Below are positions 46,013 to 56,642 of a stretch of DNA of 64,000 nucleotides, in pieces. Positions within the stretch are counted from its first letter, which is position 1, and every line of letters starts with the position of its first letter. Position numbers and translations under genes: made by a program. The DNA is from Ampullaceana balthica (lineage: Eukaryota; Mollusca; Gastropoda; Lymnaeidae): positions 62,001 through 126,000 of the forward strand of contig CALYLW010000697.1 in the NCBI GenBank assembly GCA_944989445.1, in the 5' to 3' direction. The notes below the pieces were generated by a model. The model did no database searches. It had not been told where the DNA came from and saw only the letters and a program-made list of their open reading frames with translations.

Positions 46013-48605
46013 TGCCCGGTGACAACAACAAGAGAAACCGCTATCCCAGTTATTTCCGGAAGATCCACCTGGTATGCTGGTCTGACAGTTAAATTGTTCC
46101 GACCTTTACCTCAAACAAACAAAAAAAAACCCATCCTCTGTAACGTTTGAGTACAAATTGGCCCCGGTTCTCAGTACCTAGTACCGTGACTACCTGGCGT
46201 TTCTGCTGGTGACTGGGGAATGTCGGGGGTCAACGCGGTGCTCGTAAACACACGTCGTCCCCGTACTCTTGATGGTGAGATAAGAAAGCCGCCTTCAGTC
46301 GGGATCACACGCTGGGGAGCGGGGAGACGGGGGGTACACAAGAGCCGTCTTTGTTAGATGAGGTGATGGTTGGTATGCGGTTAAAAGTTTCGTGGAGTTT
46401 TCTGGACCGGAAAGGTCGTCGAATGTTGTGGCGCTCGTTTTGTTTACTTTCTTATTAGGGTCATGTATTGGACGTTGGTCCTTAAAGGGGTAACACGTCG
46501 ACTGGCACCGACCCGCAGGTCTGCTGGTGTTGAACTGTAAGACGTGACAAAGACATGTATCAGACAAGTTGAGTTTCCGTTGACTTATGTTGTTGCTGGA
46601 AGCGATGAATTCCTGCCGGTCTGTCAACCCTGAGCAGCTGCAGACATGGAGCGATTTGTGACTGAAGGAGATCGCTGATTCGTACTAGCGGGTTCTTTAT
46701 GAAATGTTATTATTTTGGTTGATCACCAGACAAACTTAATGTTTTGACGTTTGGGAATTGGTGGTCTTCAAACATTGGTTCGCTGAGCATGTTAAAATAT
46801 ATCCTACGAGTTATGAGCAAGTCATTTTTCAATGTCCAACAGGTTCACATTTTCATGTATCCTATGCCTATTAGTTAAGAGAGTAATGTTTTTTTATGTC
46901 GAACATGTTCACATTTTCACGTATCTTATCTATGTCTATTAGATATGAGTAAGAGATGTTCAATGCCGAACGTTTCAATTTATCCTTCGAGTGATGAGTA
47001 AGCATTGTTCACGCGCCGAGATAGTTTCCCACAGCATTCCGTACCCCCAACGACTTATTCGTGACATGCATTTCAGTGTAGGTAATTGTTTATCTGAGGC
47101 TCAGCCACGGAGCCGAGTATCGGTATTCAGCCCCGCCCCCCCTTTTTTTTTCTTTCTTTGTTTCACGATACTGACGTAGGAACAAATATGTTCTGTGCAT
47201 CACTCATCTCATCTCGCCTATTGTGAAGCCTTGTCGTGGGACATGGTGTTTTTTTTTACAATTGGTTTTGCGCCATGCCATATTCGTGAATGGTCGCCAC
47301 ACTGACAGTGGCGGGGCAATTTAAAAGAATGGATGAATGGAAGAAGTCACCAGCAGTGGAGCACGCACCTTCCCTTGTTGTGTTCTTCTAATTCACGAAG
47401 TTTACTTGGTTATAGTCAGTGTTATGGCATTGGTATGTAACGGGCATTGTTTCGTGACGTAGATGTGTAATTTGCTGGTGTAGCACGAACTTTCACCCTC
47501 TATTGCATGACGTAGGTGTGCGATGTGCTGCTATAGCACGGACATTTGACTTTTTCACGATGTAGACGTAGCTGCTTGCTGTGACTGCAGTGGTTTAACG
47601 CGCGAAAGAATGCGGCGCACTAAAGCTATTGTGGTGGCCGGCTGACTTGCGTTTTATGACGAGACTCACTTGATGGAGCGGATGTTTCCATTGATGAAAG
47701 TTCATTCTGTTTGTTCTTTTTGGAATGTGGAGATGCCGGTCATTGTGCCTATCCAGTGCGCTAGTACGGTAAACCAACAAAGGAACGGCGGCCTCCCCTT
47801 TTATCAGATACCCCAAAGATAACGCCAATAACGCTTATTTTGGATATGTTGCATTCTGCTGAAAGACCTGAAAATCGTACACACGTGGAAATATAATTTT
47901 CTTTCATTCGCCATCCTCGCACTTGAAGTGTGTAAACATCTATCGACCCTCATCAACAAGACTTTCTAGTTGTATGACGCTGGCTCTCAATTATCCGTTC
48001 TTGTTTGGGGTAAATAAAGGAACTGAGACTTATTAGAAAAGTGTTGTCGGCGTGTTGTTGAATTGGTATCGGTGATCACAAAAACGCCTCGGGGTTTTAA
48101 CACAAGCTTCAGTGATTTTTTTTTATCAGTAGGAAATAAGTGTATCGGAGAAGTGAGGCCACAAAGACATAGTATATCAAGTACATAATTTCTAATCCTG
48201 GGACCCTCATAGTCCATGGTCAAGGACTCACTGAATCCTGTCCACGAACCACCTCTACGCCCACTTTACCCCCCTCCCCATCACATTTTCAATACTGCAC
48301 TATCCGCCGTCTCTCAACACCTTCAAGTAATCTTCAGGAAAATAATGTTTGTTTATTTCGTACCTTTTCATAGTTATTGTTGTAAGCTCAACTAGCTATA
48401 GACACTATAGTTATGTCTTTTGGCATTCTCACTCTGGCTTGCCAAACATGTGCTTCGTAATCTAATGGTTGTTGACATTGACATGGTCAAGTGCAAGGCT
48501 TGAAGATAGTGAAACTATTCAGGGCATAGTGAAGTTGAGCCACAATAGTTTCCTAATCAGCTCGATTGTGGTATAAGTCCATTCATCAGTTTTTAGGTTT
48601 GTATG
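46013..48605. other. unassigned sequence upstream of the angiomotin exons
   Basis: No supported exon or RNA. Upstream angiomotin exon(s) must lie somewhere left of 51,160, possibly here or further left, but I cannot place them by eye. Confidence 0.35.
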
Positions 48606-48613
48606 CCTTAAGC

Positions 48614-48797
48614 CAGTGCTTCTCAAACGTTTTAATATGGCAGACCGGTAGGAATTATTTCCATTGCACCAGGGACCGGCGCACTATTTTCCCTGCTCTG
48701 ACAATTTTTTCTGTCCTCGTTGACAACTTCTGCGGACCGGCGGCTGATGGCCCACGGATAAACACCGGTCCGCGGACCACCACTTTGAGAAGCACGG
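48614..48797. mobile_element. short hAT-like MITE (CAGTGCTTCTCAAA ends)
   Basis: A 184-bp element with ends CAGTGCTTCTCAAACG and CTTTGAGAAGCACGG, flanked by near-identical octamers CCTTAAGC (48606-48613) and CCTTAAGG (48798-48805). The interior has GACCGGCGGCTGATGG-type GC-rich sequence. The CAGTG-TTCTCAAA terminus is typical of hAT (Charlie-like) MITEs. Confidence 0.85.
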
Positions 48798-48849
48798 CCT
48801 TAAGGGATTGATATATTTTCACTGTTCAACGCTTAAAGCTGCTATATGT

Positions 48850-49165
48850 TTTTAGACAGTTTGACTTGCTATTTTAGACAGTTTGACTTGCTATTTTAGA
48901 CAGTTTGACTTGCTATTTTAGACAGTTTGACTTGCTATTTTAGACAGTTTGACTTGCTGTTTTAGACAGTTTGACTTGCTATTTTAGACAGTTTGACTTA
49001 CTATTTTAGACAGTTTGACTTACTATTTTATACAGTTTGACTTGCTATTTTATACAGTTTGACTTGCTATTTTAGACAGTTTGACTTGCTATTTTAGACA
49101 GTTTGACTTGCTATTTTAGACAGTTTGACTTGCTATTTTAGACAGTTTGACTTGCTATTTAGCCT
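48850..49165 (+). repeat. 22-bp minisatellite, ~14 copies
   Basis: Unit ATTTTAGACAGTTTGACTTG + CT. Minor variants (GACTTACT, TTATACAG, CTGTTTT) cluster in the middle copies. Confidence 0.95.
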
Positions 49166-50485
49166 TTAAACCCGGTATTTATTCGTTTCCATCTGTTGGC
49201 TAGAAGACATTAAATAGAATTTATTGTTTGTAAATCTGCTTTATATTTCTTTTATAGTTTTCTGCTAGTCTAGTATACACATTAGGGGGCTGCAGTGCAC
49301 ATTTTATAAAACATTAAATAAAACATTGAACTGTGGTCATGTCAGACAACTTTGAGAACCGCTTATCATTTTGTTATCATGTAAAAAGCGTGAATTTATG
49401 ACGATAGTACATTCTTAAACCACAGCCGTCCCTTGGTTATACGAATATTCTCGCATTTATCTCATATATAAATAAGTACTTTAATGGTAATCAGTCAAGA
49501 ATTTACAATCCATATGAATATTTGTGCCGATAATATCGTCATTAAATTCAGAGTATATGGTACGTGGCCACATAAAACTCAATCGAAACATGACATCCCG
49601 CTGTGCCATTCGCCATGTCATAGACCGCAGTGAAGAGCCCTCCTTTCAATTTATGATTAGTCTCAGATACTGCTTATGTTCGAATGCGTCAGGATTTCCT
49701 AAAGTGCAGACACCATTGTGACAATAAAGAGCAGTAGATTGGGAGTGGATAGGACAGGAATGTGTGACTCGCTTGGAAGGGCTTTCAAGTCTCAAGTACT
49801 TTTTAAAAATTATGTTTGGGCTTCTGGGGGAACCTGTCGTGTCGGTACCAGTAGTCAGTAGTATCAATGGGTCCGTTAGAGTGCATCTGTTACGTAAAGA
49901 CGGCGTTTTAGTTCTAGGTGTCGCTCTGGAAATATCTTAAATGGTAACTGCAGCCTCCTGGAATTCTAGGATGATCTAGGAAATTGAAATCTAAAAAAAA
50001 ATCCTCTAAGACTCTTTTTAAAAATATTATTATTTTATTTTTGTTTAACTACTTAAATATCTTGATATTTGATCTTTTTTGTTTTATTTTATCTGAAGTT
50101 GGCGTTGAATGATTCACGATCGTTTTTGTCTGTGATAAATGAGATTCTTCAATACACGCTTGTGCAAGCTATCTATCCTCTTGTACGCTTGTACGGAAAT
50201 TTAAATATTGCTTTAGCAAATATGCGATATATTAAAAAGCGGGTGTGGGGGGAGTGGGGTAAAAAATGTGTCAGATCGTTTAAAATTGTATGCTGGTGCC
50301 GGAAAGGAAATGTGAGTTAGGTTGTAAGACAATATTTGCTGTCTTGTTTCTGTCTCTGAGGTTAACACTAACAGTGTACTAACAGTAATATTTACAAAGT
50401 TGACATGCGTTACTTAAATACGTGATTTGTTGTGTGAACTCCAGACTTTGCTGCTGCTATTGTTGTTTGTACCAACATAAGGTCG
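49166..50485. other. unassigned sequence
   Basis: No supported gene; probably intronic or upstream of the angiomotin exon at 51,160. Confidence 0.4.
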
Positions 50486-50487
50486 GC

Positions 50488-51120
50488 ATTATTATGTCTA
50501 GAAAGACCACCATTATAAATGAGTGTATTATGTCTAGAAAAAACACCATTATAAATGAGTGTATTATGTCTAGAAAGACCACCATCATAAATGAGTGTAT
50601 TATGTCTAGAAAGACCACCATCATAAATGAGTGTATTATTTCTAGAAAGACTACCATTATGAATGAGTGTATTATGTCTAGAAAGACCACCTTTATAAAT
50701 GAGTGTATTATGTCTAGAAAGACCACCATCATATATGAGTGTATTATGTCTAGAAAGACTACCATTATGAATGATTGTATTATGTCTAGAAAGACTACCA
50801 TTATAAATGAGTGTATTATGTCTAGAAAGACCACCATTACAAATGAGTATTATGTCTAGAAAGACCACCTTTATAAATGAGTGTATTATGTCTAGAAAGA
50901 CCACCATTATAAATGAGTGTATTATGTCTAGAAAGACCACCATTATAAATGAGTGTATTATGTCTAGAAAGACCACCTTTATAAACTAGTGTATTATGTC
51001 TAGAAAGACCACCATTATAAATGAGTGTATTGTGTCTAGAAAGACTACCATTATAAATGAGTGTATTGTGTCTAGAAAGACTACCATTATAAATGAGTTT
51101 TTGTATTATATCTTGAAAGA
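50488..51120 (+). repeat. 36-bp minisatellite, ~18 copies, abutting an exon
   Basis: Unit GTATTATGTCTAGAAAGACC + ACCATTATAAATGAGT with variable CATT/CTTT/CATC positions. 36 is a multiple of three, giving long artefactual frames on both strands. The array ends about 40 bp before the angiomotin splice acceptor at 51158-51159, so its decayed last units lie in the branch-point region. Confidence 0.95.
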
Positions 51121-51159
51121 CTACTATTGTAAATGATTGATTGTTGTTCATGTTAACAG

Positions 51160-51263
51160 AGAACATCTATGAAAACAGTAGGACTGGACTCTTCCCACAA
51201 CTGAGGTGGATCGACATGCAGAACTACAGAGATCCACCACCTTATCCAGGACATTCTAAACAA
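51160..51263 (+). CDS. angiomotin family, internal exon with PPxY motif
   Basis: A 104-nt exon between acceptor TTCATGTTAACAG and donor CAA|GTAAAT. It enters with the last two bases of a codon and leaves in phase 0, encoding 34 residues that include LRWIDMQNYRDPPPYPGH. PPPY (51234-51245) is a PPxY motif, the type through which angiomotins bind WW domains of YAP and of NEDD4-family ligases. Joins in frame to the exon at 52002. At least one upstream coding exon is required and was not located. Confidence 0.8.
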
Positions 51264-52001
51264 GTAAATACTTTAATATCACAGATTTTTTTTTACACAT
51301 CTGAAATTTCCATGATTTTAATGTTTTAGGGAGTAACCACAAATAAGGCTCCTAGGTCAATTATTTTAAAACAAGATAATATCCTGATTTTCCATTGTGG
51401 ATCTTTTCTTTTTCAGCTCTAAAATAGCTCGAAAAATGCATCTAAAAAATATGGTTATAAAACATCTTAATAGTTTAAAGATTTCATAGTAAGGTTAAAA
51501 TGAAGTAGTCATGTTTATAGATGCCATCCTCTTATTAAAATAAGTTTAAAATTAAATCAGCTTAAAACAATGTGGATCATGTAGCCTCTTTGAATTCCAG
51601 GATTTACTGGAAATCTCTAGGAATTTTATTAAAAATCTCCCCAAGTCCTTTAGAACTGCTTTAAATTTTAGCACTTGTTTGCAAATGGCCTGTTGTTTTT
51701 TTTAAACTGAGGAGTGGGTTACACAAAATTATAGTCAGTCGTTTTTTTCCCTGGCCATGCAGCCTGATAACGGTTTTGGATGATTCTGGCTTATGGTAGT
51801 TAATTATTTGTAAAATGTATTGGAATGTTCTGATTTTCTGAGTTTAAATACCATCGTATATGTCCTGGAATTTTATTGTGAATTTGGTAAACAAAATACC
51901 TTGTAATAAGCTTTAAAAATTGTTGTTTTTGTATTACTTTAAAGAGCTGATCACTGTATCTAATGCATTAAATTTTAACTGTATTGTTTTCAATGCTTCA
52001 G

Positions 52002-53110
52002 GTGTACACAAACCAACCTGGGTTTCGTCAAAGCTTTTCTGGCAGTGAGACTAGCACAGATGTGTCACTGTCCTCCACCGAAAACCTGGCCACATCGCAG
52101 CGGCAGGAGCCTCAAGGGGAAGAGACTCAAACATCCTTTAACTACCACTTGGATGTGGGAGGTTCCGACGGGAGCAGCTACAGCATCCTAGAACGTTTAG
52201 GAATGCCGCCCGGTGCCCTAGATTCAGTCGGCAAACTATCCCCCTCCAACAGTGCCAACATTTTAAGCACGTCTTCCGCCTATTATCAAGATAGGTCTCA
52301 TCTTCGGCATCAGAATGAACTGAACTCGGGCTCAAACAACCAAGGTCTTTCTTCAGCCCCCCTGCCGCTCTATTCTCAGGGACATTTGACAGTGCCTTCC
52401 TGGCAGCTCGGAGCTGTTACCCAAGCTAACCGGCAGGGGGAGTTAACCGGTCAGCAGCATGGTGATGTAACCGCACTGTCAGGAGAGTACAACTCCTCAT
52501 TATCTCGCACTGCTGCCGATTCATCTTATTCTACTTCCTCCTCTGCCTCAACACACACAGTGATCAGCAGAGGAGGGGTAGGGGAGTACAGTTCCTCCTA
52601 TCTCTCGTCCTCAAATAGAAACGGAGAGACAGGATTTTCGTCAGCCTTGTCGTCCTCAAACAGTAATCAGTATTTATCCCCGCGGGTGCCGCCTGTGTCC
52701 ACCTACCACCACCCGCACCCCTACGTAAACACTCACTGGACAGTGGGCAGCGGGGACTCCAGTTCCAGCTCGCATTCCTCAATCACAGCTTTCACTCACT
52801 CCACCGGGGCGCCACTCTCTCACTCGAGCGCCTCAAGCAGTTCCGGCACTGGTGCGGCCCCTCACCCCGGCCACGGCCAGTCTCTCTCTTACTTGACTAA
52901 TCTCCCGCCCCCTCCGGAATACCCCGGTGCTAAAAACATGGTCAACTCCTTTTCCGCCTCTGAGAAGGCTGCTGAAATTAGGTCCTGTAGGTCCTATGAG
53001 ACAATGGATAAGGTCAATATTCAGAGATCGCATCCAGACCTCAGGATGTGCGCATCCAGCCCAGGGATATACATACAGGATGCCAAGTATCTGAGCCAGA
53101 GTCCTCACAG
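52002..53110 (+). CDS. angiomotin family, large Ser-rich exon with PPEY motif
   Basis: An 1109-nt exon (369 codons plus 2 nt) between acceptor TTTTCAATGCTTCAG and donor CACAG|GTGAGT. Most of it is low-complexity, Ser/Thr/His-rich and probably disordered, as expected for the angiomotin N-terminal half. Near the end, PPPPEYPG (52905-52928) supplies a second PPxY motif. It is followed by a conserved block with SYETMDKVNIQRSHPDL that I recognise from angiomotins. The LATS target consensus HxRxxS is not visible here; it may be in a missing upstream exon. GC-rich relative to flanking introns. Confidence 0.9.
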
Positions 53111-53815
53111 GTGAGTTTACATGTACTTTGTGGCTGTTTTGCTTTCTATGTTGATGATCAAAGAATGTATCAATTTTTATTACATAGAACATTACCTAAG
53201 TAAATATAAATTATTTTTTTTTAACATATTGCCTTTCAAAACTGTCTAGGAAAATTTCCTGGTTGCAAATATTCTTTGAGATGTTAATTTATGTATAATC
53301 CCCATGTTGTTTATAAATATTATCCTTAAATAAAATAAGTATTAAACACATTCAAATTACAAGTTATAAAAAAATTATAGTTTCCTTGAAATAGCTACAC
53401 AAGTCTACTATTCTTATGGTATCTATTTCAATACCTATAACTAAAATTTACTATATGAATGAATTATATGTTTATGTATATAAGTATATACTATCATTAA
53501 TGAGTGGCTTTACTAAATCCTTCCAATTTAGATTAAAGCATTGACTTAGCTCTGACCTTGATCTTGACCCATAACCCGTGATACTTGACCTTCCCAGATT
53601 ACTGATATTTTGCTTGACCTAGCAATTCTTATTAAACTTATTACATAACTGTGATACTTGCCTTGTTCTTGTCAGTCTCAACACACAGCTCTTAAATTTT
53701 ACATTGAAAGCTCTATATCCTTATACACATGATGGTAAATTTCAAGCATAAAATGTAGACTACTCAAACATGCAGTAATACTAATATATGACTGGCTGTC
53801 CTCCCCACCCACTAG

Positions 53816-53960
53816 AAGTGCCAACAACAGTGCTGATGAATGTGACCAGGCAACCATAGCCGCCAAAGCCAGCCAGATGGTTGAAATGCTGACCCATGAC
53901 AACAGGGCTCTGAGGGAAGAGCTGGCCAGCTATGCCAACAAAGTGGCCAAACTGCAAAAG
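53816..53960 (+). CDS. angiomotin family, coiled-coil exon 1
   Basis: A 145-nt exon between acceptor CTCCCCACCCACTAG and donor CAAAAG|GTAAGC. It completes an Arg codon with the preceding exon (AG|A) and ends in phase 0. The 48 residues contain AAKASQMVEMLTHDNRALRE and ELASYANKVAKLQK, the start of the conserved angiomotin coiled coil. In vertebrate angiomotins this coiled coil supports lipid binding and scaffolding at tight junctions and in Hippo signalling. Confidence 0.92.
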
Positions 53961-53974
53961 GTAAGCATAAACTA

Positions 53975-54048
53975 ACGCCTGTGACTAAAATAGGACTCTG
54001 TGGGGCATGACACGCCTGTGACTAAAATAGGACTCTGTGGGGCATGAC
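53975..54048 (+). repeat. 37-bp tandem duplication next to a donor site
   Basis: Two adjacent identical copies of ACGCCTGTGACTAAAATAGG + ACTCTGTGGGGCATGAC, starting 15 bp into the intron after the exon at 53816-53960. Confidence 0.9.
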
Positions 54049-55011
54049 CACGTTGATAGGGATTAGAACCACCCCAAACTTAACGTTGTGTTAAGTGGTA
54101 TATCTCTATATGAAACTCTAAAAGTGCCTGCTTGACAGCTTTGTTGATGACCTGGTAATTCTGGGACAAGGTCTGTTGAAGATTCAATGATTAAAAGGGT
54201 TAAATGTTCTTCTTCTGTCTTTTCTTTTCAAGCTTCACCAAACCCTGTTCCATCCACCTCTTTCCTTGCCACAACTTGAATGCAGTCCTTCATTAATTTG
54301 TCATATCTAACTGGCAGTTATGATAGCAGATATTTGGAACACTTGAGTTAAATGGGGGTTTGTTAAACCTCTTGGTAATAGAAAGCTGTGTATAACTGTG
54401 TGGATCAGTTTAGAGTTGAACACCAAAGATCCCAAGATTTTAAGTTTTAACTTTCCTTATAGTAAGTTTTAATATTAAAAACTTAACAACACAGCATGCA
54501 AGTTTTTACCATACAAAAAAAAATAAACAACAGGATTAACACAAACATCTAAACATCTCTATTACCTTTTTTGAAGGGTTAAACGATTGTTTTAGACCCC
54601 TGTGATATTGGCAAATCTTTCTTTTTCTTTGTATCAGTTGTCATATCCACGTCTTGTACGGTCTTGTACTTAGGCATCTGCAAAAGTCTGGACCCACTGG
54701 TGGTGTTTACAACAGCTGGTCTTAAAGAGCTTGGCATCAATGATGGATTCTATCCAACCCTCTCACAAATGTCTAATTCATTCTCCAAACTGGACTTTAA
54801 AAACATGGCTCTGCTAACAATATTAAAGTTCATTTGGATACATACAGAAACTGTTCAGAGGGATTCTGTGATAACTTTTTACATTGAAATATGTCAATAT
54901 ATTTTGAGTTGACTCATGTATCACATGTCACTGAACATTTTTTGTTGGTGTTGTTGTTCTTTCAATAATTGAATTGTATCTTATCTTGAAGCTTGTCCTT
55001 TTTTTTTACAG

Positions 55012-55153
55012 TTTGAGATGGAGATCCAGAAGGTTCATGAGTCCCACAGGGCACTGGTGAAGTCGGGTGAGAAAAGAGAAGGTCTCTGGCTGGCCATGAG
55101 GAGGAAGCTGGAAGACAAGATACAGACTTTAGAATCTCAGAAAGAGGATAATG
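55012..55153 (+). CDS. angiomotin family, coiled-coil exon 2
   Basis: A 142-nt exon between acceptor CCTTTTTTTTTACAG and donor AATG|GTAAGT. Phase 0 entry, leaving one base of a Gly codon. Encodes 47 residues with FEMEIQKVHESHRALVKSGE and KREGLWLAMRRKLEDKIQ, continuing the angiomotin coiled coil directly from the previous exon. The 3' end of this exon (TTAGAATCTCAG...GATAAT) is repeated in degenerate form twice downstream in the intron (see findings). Confidence 0.92.
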
Positions 55154-55222
55154 GTAAGTTGCCTACCTTGAATTATTCTTAATTGTAAAGGACCTGTCGT
55201 TGAACTTTCTAAAAAAATTTTT

Positions 55223-55446
55223 AGTCCCATAACCTTTTTTCAAGGTCGTTGGGGGTTCTTATGTTTCCATTAGAACATTTCGGGCTTAGTATACCTTGGC
55301 GGCCCCCATCCCTCTCCAGGTCAGCGGAAGACTTTCTTAGCGTTAGTCATTCATCAACACTTTTACAGTGGCTTTAACATCGGCTCGATCCCACACCCCT
55401 CAGCTTGTGAGGCGAACGCACTATTTACTTCGCCATCCAGCCGCCA
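55223..55446 (-). mobile_element. tRNA-derived SINE, family A (copy 2)
   Basis: On the minus strand: GGCGGCTGGATGGCGAAGTA head, GTGGGATCGAGCC B-box-like sequence, the CCGCTGACCTGGAGAGG and GTTCTAATGGAAACAT body, and the GGTTATGGGAC end. Homologous along its length to 4150-4358. It lies in the large angiomotin intron, antisense to the gene, between two copies of a duplicated exon fragment. Confidence 0.78.
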
Positions 55447-55540
55447 ACTTTAGAATCTGACAAAGAAGATAATTGTAAAAGACATGTCGTTGACCATTCT
55501 TAACTTTAGAATCTCAGACATAGGATAATTTTCAGTTGGC
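55447..55540 (+). pseudogene. duplicated fragment of the preceding exon end
   Basis: Two short degenerate copies of the end of the exon at 55012-55153: ACTTTAGAATCTGACAAAGA at about 55447 and ACTTTAGAATCTCAGACATA at about 55503. The first also carries GTCGTTGACCATTCTT, matching intron sequence just after the real donor (55190-55210). They cannot encode the exon but mark local tandem duplication across an exon-intron junction. Confidence 0.6.
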
Positions 55541-56335
55541 CTGGTTAGCATTGCCCTGCTGTTTGGGGCTCATTCTTATGTTAATCTAGCGCTCCGACAC
55601 AGAGGATGAATCAGTACTCATTTCTGTTGGATACAATTATTAGTGCATTTAAACTCAATCAGAAAGAAACATTTTTTTTTAAAACTTTTTTTTTCCAATA
55701 TTTATAATTTTCTTCTTTGTTGTCTGAAATGTTCATCCCATAAATGTAGCTCACAAAATCACATGTGTACCTACAGAGCTCCTTACACCCTATTGTGGAG
55801 CTTAAATTAAACCACAGCTTGCCTTCACTTGAGTCCCAATTGCCCTAAGGCCCGTCCCCAACACCTTCCTCATTCCCGTCCCTAACACCTTCCTCATTCC
55901 AGCCCAAAGTTCTTTAAATTATGACACCAATAATTATTGTAGGTGATGGCGTAGCTCCTTGTTTTTATTCACCACTTCTCTAACTCGCCACCTCCCTTTC
56001 TCCACCCCTTCCAGGTGAAACATTCCTTAGATTAAAACATGAGTCAGTTCAGAGACAAAAGACGAAACATTGTTTATTTTAATTTTATAAATTGTTATCA
56101 TCATCAATGTGCATGTCCTTTTTGGCATATATGCCATTTTGCTCCGATGCAATCTAACCACTTTAGTTAAATTATCACAATGGCTGTTGTTTGGGGTAAT
56201 AGAAAACTGAGATTGCAGTGGTTACTTTTGTTTGTTTCATTTTTTTTAACGTTGTCAAGTCTTCTTTCAATATTTAGTGGTGGTTAGTTACATTTACAGT
56301 GGGTGGTTGGTCCGTTAAATTATTGGTGGTCAATC
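55541..56335. other. intron sequence, unassigned
   Basis: Part of the 8.8-kb angiomotin intron. A local duplication TCCCTAACACCTTCCTCATTCC type (about 55,850-55,905) is visible; otherwise nothing recognised. Confidence 0.4.
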
Positions 56336-56342
56336 AAATTTT

Positions 56343-56642
56343 ACAGTGGTCTGTCACATTTACGTTGGTCAGTCACATTTCACGTTGGTCGGTCACATTT
56401 TTCGTTGGTCTGTCACATTACGGAGGCCAGTCACATTTACGATGGCCAGTCACATTTACGATGGCCAGTCACATTTACGATGGCCAGTCACATTTACGAT
56501 GGCCAGTCACATTTACGATTGCCAGTCACATTTACGATGGCCAGTCACATTTACGATGGCCAGTCACATTTACGGAGGCCAGTCACATTTACGGTGGCCA
56601 GTCACATTTACGGTGGCCAGTCACATTTACGGTGGTCAGTTA
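56343..56642 (+). repeat. 19-bp minisatellite, ~15 copies
   Basis: Unit CAGTCACATTTACGATGGC. Left copies are diverged (TTGGTC for ATGGCC) and right copies carry ACGGTGGC. Three long overlapping frames across it are artefacts of the repeat. Confidence 0.93.

Noticed and set aside
46295..46627. 110-codon minus-strand frame
   Set aside because: No recognisable motif, no homologue in the window, no splice or polyadenylation context that I could support.
50410..51166. Several 100-190 codon open frames on both strands over the 36-bp repeat (MSRKTTIINECI-type)
   Set aside because: Same artefact: 36 bp is divisible by three and several frames are open at once. The sequence is intronic to the angiomotin gene.
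52138..52782. Minus-strand frames opposite the large angiomotin exon
   Set aside because: Shadows of a coding exon; the plus-strand frame has splice sites, matching phases and conserved motifs.
54664..54912. 82-codon open frame between angiomotin exons
   Set aside because: Intronic, interrupts no splice pattern, has no similarity I recognise, and neighbouring exons join in phase without it.
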